Shown here: positions 17,020-21,586 of the stretch, one piece after another | Position numbering within the stretch: position 1 is the first letter of the stretch | Layout: the number at the start of each line of letters is the position of its first letter | From: Oppiella nova | Lineage: Eukaryota > Arthropoda > Arachnida > Sarcoptiformes > Oppiidae | Assembly (NCBI GenBank): GCA_905397405.1 | Contig: CAJPVJ010000674.1 | Location: 1 to 21,586 of the forward strand | Reading direction: 5' to 3' | DNA length: 21,586 bases | Translations under genes and position numbers: made by a program | The notes under the pieces: generated by a model | What the model was told of the DNA's origin: nothing | Seen by the model: only the letters and a program-made list of their open reading frames with translations | Databases searched by the model: none

Positions 17020-19927
17020 TTATTTGCGACGACTTTTCGTACGTTTATTCAGTTTATGTGATTTCGGAGTCTTATTAGTCTTTACAGACTCCTCGGTCTT
17101 AATGGTCTTACGAGAGCGCCGGCGGTCCTTCACAACACCGTTATGTCTATCGATATGTGTTTTCAAATTCCGCGAGTCTTTAGTACTGTACTCACACTCC
17201 GGCCAATGGCACCGGTAGTCAACCTTTTCCGACATCTTATGCCTCCGTCGGTGATGAATGAGTGAAGTCCTGTGAATGAACTCCTTCTCACAGCCCGGCC
17301 ACTCGCATCGGTATACCACAGCTCTGGTATGCTTATTGTAATGGTCTCTCATATCGCTGTGTCTAGTGAACGACTCGTCACACTCGTGCCATTCGCACCG
17401 GTATTTCAGAGACTCGTTATGAGTGAGCGAGTGATCCGTCAGACTATTCTTCGTACCGAACCGTCGCTTACATACCGAACACTGGAATGGCTTCGTATGA
17501 CTTCTCTCGTGTGTATTAACGCGATGTTTGTATTTACTCCTAAACTGACAGCCAGTGTGCGGGCACTCTATCCACGGTATGTCCGGATAGGCGTCGGGAT
17601 GTTGTGTCAACTGATGCGCTGTTTTTACAACCAATAGCTTAAACGTTTTGTCGCAGCCATCGATATCACACTTAAACGGATAGTCATTCGAGTGGAAAAT
17701 CTTTAGATGGTTGTCCAAAAATGACTTCCTACCTGTGCTGTACTCGCATCCGGGCTCAGAGCACCGGTATTTCGTGCCGTGTTTTAAGCTTTGGTGGGCT
17801 AACAGACAGCCTCTCGTGCCAGCCGTATAGGGGCACTGATCGCACCGGTATTTCACGGCTGGGCCAGAATGGGTGATCGCCAGGTGCTCCTCGAAATTTT
17901 CCTTCTCTGGCGTCTGATAGGCGCAGCCCTTAAACTGACAGCTGAACGGCTGTCCCAACACGTGGGCGCCGGTCTTCTGGTGGTCCACCAGAGCGTGAGA
18001 ACTGGAGTAATGGGCGGAACAGTTCGGGTGATCGCAGAAAAACCGTTTACCCAAATGTCTGTCACGTCGGTGCTCTCGAAGGGTTGCCATAACGCGGAAC
18101 TCCTGTCCGCACCCATCGTAATCGCACCGGTATTTACCGCCAATTTTAGGCACATTAGAAGCGGTTTCCTCGCGCGAGTGGTCGGCCAAGTGTTGGCGTA
18201 ACTCAGGGCAGGAAGTGGTCTCAAACGAACAAAGCCGTCGCGAGCACCGGTAGGGTTCACCCGACAGGTGTTTCCCAGACTTTCTATGCAACAAGAGTCG
18301 CGGTCTTTGACCAAAATGTGCGGTACAGTCGCCGTAATCACAGTAAAACCGGTCCCCCGAGTGCCACATCAGGTGCTCCTTAAGAGCAGTGGAGTCGGAG
18401 TAAGTCTTACCGCAGTTTTCGTAATCGCAATAATGTCTCGACTTTTTGTCCAATCTATCCATCAATGGGTGTCCGCTCACGTGTTCCAGCAGTTGGCGCC
18501 GGGATGTCGTTGTGTAGCTACACGGGTAGTGGTGGCACCGGTATGCCTCGCCCAACAGGTGTCGGCCCAGCCTTTTGTGTGTATTCAGTGAAGTCGTGAG
18601 TCCGAAGTGATTGATACACCCTTTATAGTCACAGAATAGCCGTTCCCCGGAATGAGATCTCTGGTGCTCCGCAACCGACTGTGGGTCGCGATAGGCTTTC
18701 CCGCAGCCCTCGTAATCGCACACAAATTTGCCGTCAATTTTAGGGAAATTATATTTCTTATTCTTCCGCTTAACCACTATTTGCTGCGAATCTGTGTCTG
18801 AGTTATCATTGATTTCCTCATCACTCGAATGGCAATTGTATTCATCGTCTAATAGTTCCCTGTTTTCAGAATCTATTAGTCTATCGGTTCTCATGCTCTC
18901 CGGAACCACTGATTTGTCGCCCATTTGTTCGCTATTTGTGTGGCGAATGTTATCGTTATCGTCGATATCGGCCACAACTCTGCCGTCGAATCCAATGATT
19001 TTAATCATCCGTTTCGTGGCATTTGTTTGGCTATTATTTTCTGATCGTCTCTTTAATTCACTTATGATTTGACTCTTAATTGAATCACATTTCCCTTCAG
19101 TGGTATCAATAGTCTCGTCATCAATGTCTTCACCACTTCTTTGTGGGTTATTATCGTTAATATCTGTTTCGGTATTCACTTCGCCTTCAGATCTCATCAT
19201 TTGAGTCGTATTTCTTGTATTTGTTTCGCAATTATTCATTGATTTAGTCTTTAATTCACTTCCGATTTGAGTCTCAATTGAAGTCATGTCTTGGCTTTCA
19301 ATCAGTTCCGTGTCTACAATGTCTTCGTTGCTATTGATGTCATTCCCGTCAACACTCTGTCCATCGATTATCATTTCATTTGATACGTAATTAATATCGC
19401 AATCAATGCCTTCTTCGGACTCATTGTCTGATTGTATGACTTCTTCGGCACTCAATCTATTGGTGTCTTGTGTTTCATGTCTTGTAATAATGGTTTCGCT
19501 TTTGATTGTTAACTGATCTGTGAATTCATCACTTGTTTGACAACCGATTGAAACAAACCTTTGATTGAAAACTGAAAACAAAATTAAAATGAGTTTCAAA
19601 TGGACTTTGAGTTCAAAATACTTTTCATTCAACAAATGACTTACGGTTTGAGATATCATTCAATGTTTTGTCACTTTTGAGACCAATTGCACACAATTTG
19701 GTGTCTTTTAAAACATTCATTTCATTCATAAAATAGTTATCAATATTTGGATCAAAACTTGGGCTCATTTTTCGTAAATATTTTATATATTTTCGGCATT
19801 TATTTGAAATCAATTTAAATCTCAATAAATCTGTTGACAAACAATTGATTTGACGTTTCAATGCATTCACTAATGAATACAACTCTTCACGACTTTTATG
19901 AGACAAATCTCCAGAAGTTTGGCTCAT
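17020..19927 (-). CDS. Zinc-finger family member 5, two exons, 944 residues
   Basis: Exon 1 is 19927-19645 with a perfect GTAAGT donor; the intron is 73 bp (19644-19572) and ends TTGTTTTCAG; exon 2 is 19571-17020. Both ends are phase 1. Residues 1-55 are the N-terminal module (MSQTSGDLSHKSREEL). Residues about 110-365 are a long acidic Asn/Asp-rich linker with an internal repeat (SELKTKSMNN at about 199, SELKRRSENN at about 275). KRKNKK precedes the fingers. Seventeen fingers run from about 377 to 904. Fingers 1-3, 4-6 and 7-9 are three copies of one triplet (CDYxxCGK, then a CDxxxC finger with a long H-H spacing, then CxxxxC with a TTS- or TP-like stretch). Fingers 12-17 are the family six-finger module. 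The basic tail ends SHKLNKRTKSRRK and differs from members 2 to 4. It should be nuclear and DNA-binding. It is the only member in view with an intron. Confidence 0.92.
19826..19888 (-). repeat. 63-bp invariant block of the N-terminal module, member 5
   Basis: The reverse complement is identical at every base to 3589-3651, 5848-5910 and 8565-8627, although this gene is inverted relative to them and over 8 kb from the nearest. Confidence 0.9.
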
Positions 19928-20041
19928 TTTTAACACTAAATTAATTAACAATTTTAATGAAAATCTTTTTAATTCATTATTTTTTACACACTTTTTATTT
20001 TCACTGCAAATGAATTGTAAACAAAAACATTGCATTTATGT

Positions 20042-20054
20042 CACAAATAACGTT
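20042..20054 (-). promoter_or_regulatory. Shared ACGTTATTTGTG element upstream of member 5
   Basis: On the minus strand this reads AACGTTATTTGTG, 127 bp before the member 5 ATG. It matches the core of the elements at 2384 and 3440 and is likewise followed by ACATAAATG-like sequence. Confidence 0.4.
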
Positions 20055-20206
20055 ATTATAAATTCAATGGTTTTAATTAAAAATGATAAAAGTTAAACAA
20101 ATAGTTAAACGTTTTTAATAAAAATATAATTAGCGCTAAATTTAATTAAATAAAATAATGATTTCAATAATATTATGAATACCGTACTATAAACTTAATC
20201 AAAGTA

Positions 20207-20212
20207 TTTATT
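20207..20212 (-). terminator. Poly(A) signal of zinc-finger member 6
   Basis: AATAAA on the minus strand only about 11 bp after the stop of member 6, which is unusually close. Confidence 0.35.
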
Positions 20213-20222
20213 TGATAACAAT

Positions 20223-21586
20223 TCAAGTCTTTACAGACTCCTCGGTCTTAATGGTCTTACGAGAGCGCCGGCTGTCCTTCACAACACCGTTATGTCTATC
20301 GATATGTGTTTTCAAATTCCGCGAGTCTTTAGTACTGTACTCACACTCCGGCCAATGGCACCGGTAGTCAACCTTTTCCGACAACTTATGCCTCCGTCGG
20401 TGATGAATGAGTGAAGTCCTGTGAATGAACTCCTTCTCACAGCCCGGCCACTCGCACCGGTAGACCACGGCTCCGGTATGCGTATTGATATGGTCTCTCA
20501 TAGCGTCGTGTGTAGTGAATGAGTCGTTACACCCGTGCCAATCGCACCGGTATTTCAGTGACTCGTTATGAGTGCGCGAGTGGTCCGTAAGACTCTTCTT
20601 AGTGCCGAACCGTTTCTCACATTCAGAGCAATGGAATGGCTTCGTATGACTCCTCTCGTGTATAGCAAAAGCCGACTTGTGTTTAGACTTAAACTCGCAG
20701 TCCTTTTGCGGGCAGTGAAGGAACGGTATGTCGGGGAACAGGTGTGGATGTGTTCTCAACTGGTGGGTCATAACTTGAGTGTTGGAGTGACATGTTTTGT
20801 GACAGCCGGGCACTCGACACTTAAACTCCCGTTTCGTAGGCTCCGAGTGCTTCCTCTGGTGTAACCTTAACACCGACCGATAGCCAGTCCTGTACTCACA
20901 TCCCTCCCAATCGCACCGGTAGTCCGATCGGTGGCGACTCATCTTATGAAACTTCAGCAGCTGTTCCTTTGGAAACTCGCGCCGGCATTCGTCGCACCGG
21001 TAGGTGAGTGTCAAGTGATGGCGTTTGTGTTGAGCTAACTGGTCGCGGGACGTAAACCTCAGGGCACAGCCCTTCCAATCGCAAGCGTACGGCCGATTCG
21101 GTAGCAGCCGATCGGTGCCCTTATGGTCCCCCAAGTGTCGGACTAACGCCTTCCTGTCCGGCGTCCGAAAGGCGCAGTCCTTAAACTGACAGCTGAACGG
21201 CTGTCCCAACACGTGAGCGCCGGCCTTCTGGTGGTCCACTAGAGCCTGAGAACTGGAGTAATGGGCGGAACAGTTCGGGTGATCGCAGAAAAACCGTTTA
21301 CCCAAATGTCTGGCCTTTCGGTGCTCTCGAAGGGATCCCATTTCGCGGAACACCCGCCCGCACCCCTCATAAGCGCACCGGTATTTACCGCCCATTTTCG
21401 GCACATTAGCGGCAGTTTCTTCGCGCGAGTGGTCGGCCAAGTGTTGGCGTAACTCCAGTCGGAAAATGGTCTCAAATCCACACAACCGTCGCGGGCACCG
21501 GTATGGCTCACCCGACAGGTGTATCCCAGACTTGCTATGCAAAGAGAGTTTGCGTTTTGGGCCAAAATGTGCGGTACAGCCGTCGT
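20223..21586 (-). CDS. Zinc-finger family member 6, C-terminal part, cut by the window edge
   Basis: The reading frame is open to the right edge (first whole codon at 21584), so only the C-terminal 454 residues are visible. One partial finger (DGCTAHFG) is followed by thirteen complete ones. The order matches member 5 from its fifth finger onward, with one extra finger (CDWKGCALRF) and a C-x2-C finger (CDECRREF) in the middle. The last two fingers are identical to those of member 5, and their DNA is nearly so. Aligned fingers often differ at the DNA-contacting helix positions. The protein stops after EESVKT, about 19 residues before the end of member 5, where the two sequences cease to match. 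The N-terminal module is presumed to lie outside the window. Confidence 0.9.
   Translation of the reverse strand, partial: DGCTAHFGPKRKLSLHSKSGIHLSGEPYRCPRRLCGFETIFRLELRQHLADHSREETAANVPKMGGKYRCAYEGCGRVFREMGSLREHRKARHLGKRFFCDHPNCSAHYSSSQALVDHQKAGAHVLGQPFSCQFKDCAFRTPDRKALVRHLGDHKGTDRLLPNRPYACDWKGCALRFTSRDQLAQHKRHHLTLTYRCDECRREFPKEQLLKFHKMSRHRSDYRCDWEGCEYRTGYRSVLRLHQRKHSEPTKREFKCRVPGCHKTCHSNTQVMTHQLRTHPHLFPDIPFLHCPQKDCEFKSKHKSAFAIHERSHTKPFHCSECEKRFGTKKSLTDHSRTHNESLKYRCDWHGCNDSFTTHDAMRDHINTHTGAVVYRCEWPGCEKEFIHRTSLIHHRRRHKLSEKVDYRCHWPECEYSTKDSRNLKTHIDRHNGVVKDSRRSRKTIKTEESVKT

Larger units (their letters stand above)
15167..17111. repeat. Tandem segmental duplication, copy B
   Basis: Direct repeat of 13201-15165, here 1945 bp, containing the second Rel-homology exon (16501-16034). 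Its right end runs without a break into the full member 5 gene, so copy B keeps the original right boundary, and copy A keeps the original left boundary next to exon 2. Confidence 0.93.
19928..20222 (-). other. Spacer between zinc-finger members 6 and 5
   Basis: AT-rich, no gene. It holds the upstream flank of member 5 on the right of its ATG, including the shared element at 20042-20054, and the 3' flank of member 6. Confidence 0.55.

Noticed and set aside
13201-17111. Direct repeats of about 1.95 kb read as terminal repeats of a mobile element
   Set aside because: The repeats abut each other, enclose nothing, and contain a host exon and a host gene end. It is a segmental duplication.

Overview
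This is eukaryotic nuclear DNA with the look of a compact arthropod genome. Exons have balanced base composition, spacers are very AT-rich, spliceosomal introns are short (73 and 241 bp), and AATAAA-type poly(A) signals follow the genes. The gene content is a pancreatic-type lipase, a Dorsal/Rel-type NF-kB factor and a tandem array of long C2H2 zinc-finger genes. A chelicerate such as an acariform mite would fit, but that is inference; nothing here fixes the species.

Layout, left to right. 1-887 is AT-rich spacer. 888-2313 (+) is a two-exon secreted-lipase-like gene interrupted by one in-frame TGA. 2516-11111 (+) is a head-to-tail run of one broken and three intact zinc-finger genes, members 1 to 4. 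11112-12181 is AT-rich spacer with a GA microsatellite and a single-N assembly join flanked by an exact repeat. 12182-16501 (-) is a Dorsal-type gene whose first coding exon, which carries the DNA-binding half of the Rel homology region, is present twice. The second copy lies inside a direct tandem duplication of about 1.95 kb (13201-15165 and 15167-17111) that also copied the last 92 bp of the neighbouring zinc-finger gene. 17020-19927 (-) is zinc-finger member 5, with one 73-bp intron. 20223-21586 (-) is member 6, cut by the right edge of the window.

The unifying theme is a lineage-specific zinc-finger family. Every member whose 5' end is visible begins with the same short helical N-terminal module (MSE/MSQ, then LS..SREELYSLVNALKRQ), followed by an acidic, low-complexity linker, an NLS-like basic patch in some members, and 13 to 22 fingers. 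Many fingers are of the C-x-W-x2-C type known from GLI and ZIC proteins. A 63-bp block of the N-terminal module is identical at every base, synonymous sites included, in four genes on both strands, while fingers differ, often at base-contacting positions. The architecture resembles KRAB- or ZAD-type expanding zinc-finger families: fixed effector module, rapidly changing DNA reader. I do not recognise the N-terminal module and consider it the best candidate for an undescribed system in the window.

The second notable locus is the NF-kB gene. The duplicated exon copies differ at 9 of 468 bases and only one changes the protein. Each repeat carries a kappaB-like site and a G-quadruplex-like motif. 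Both first exons have an intact start and donor site, but only one dimerisation exon exists, so they would act as alternative first exons if the assembly is right.
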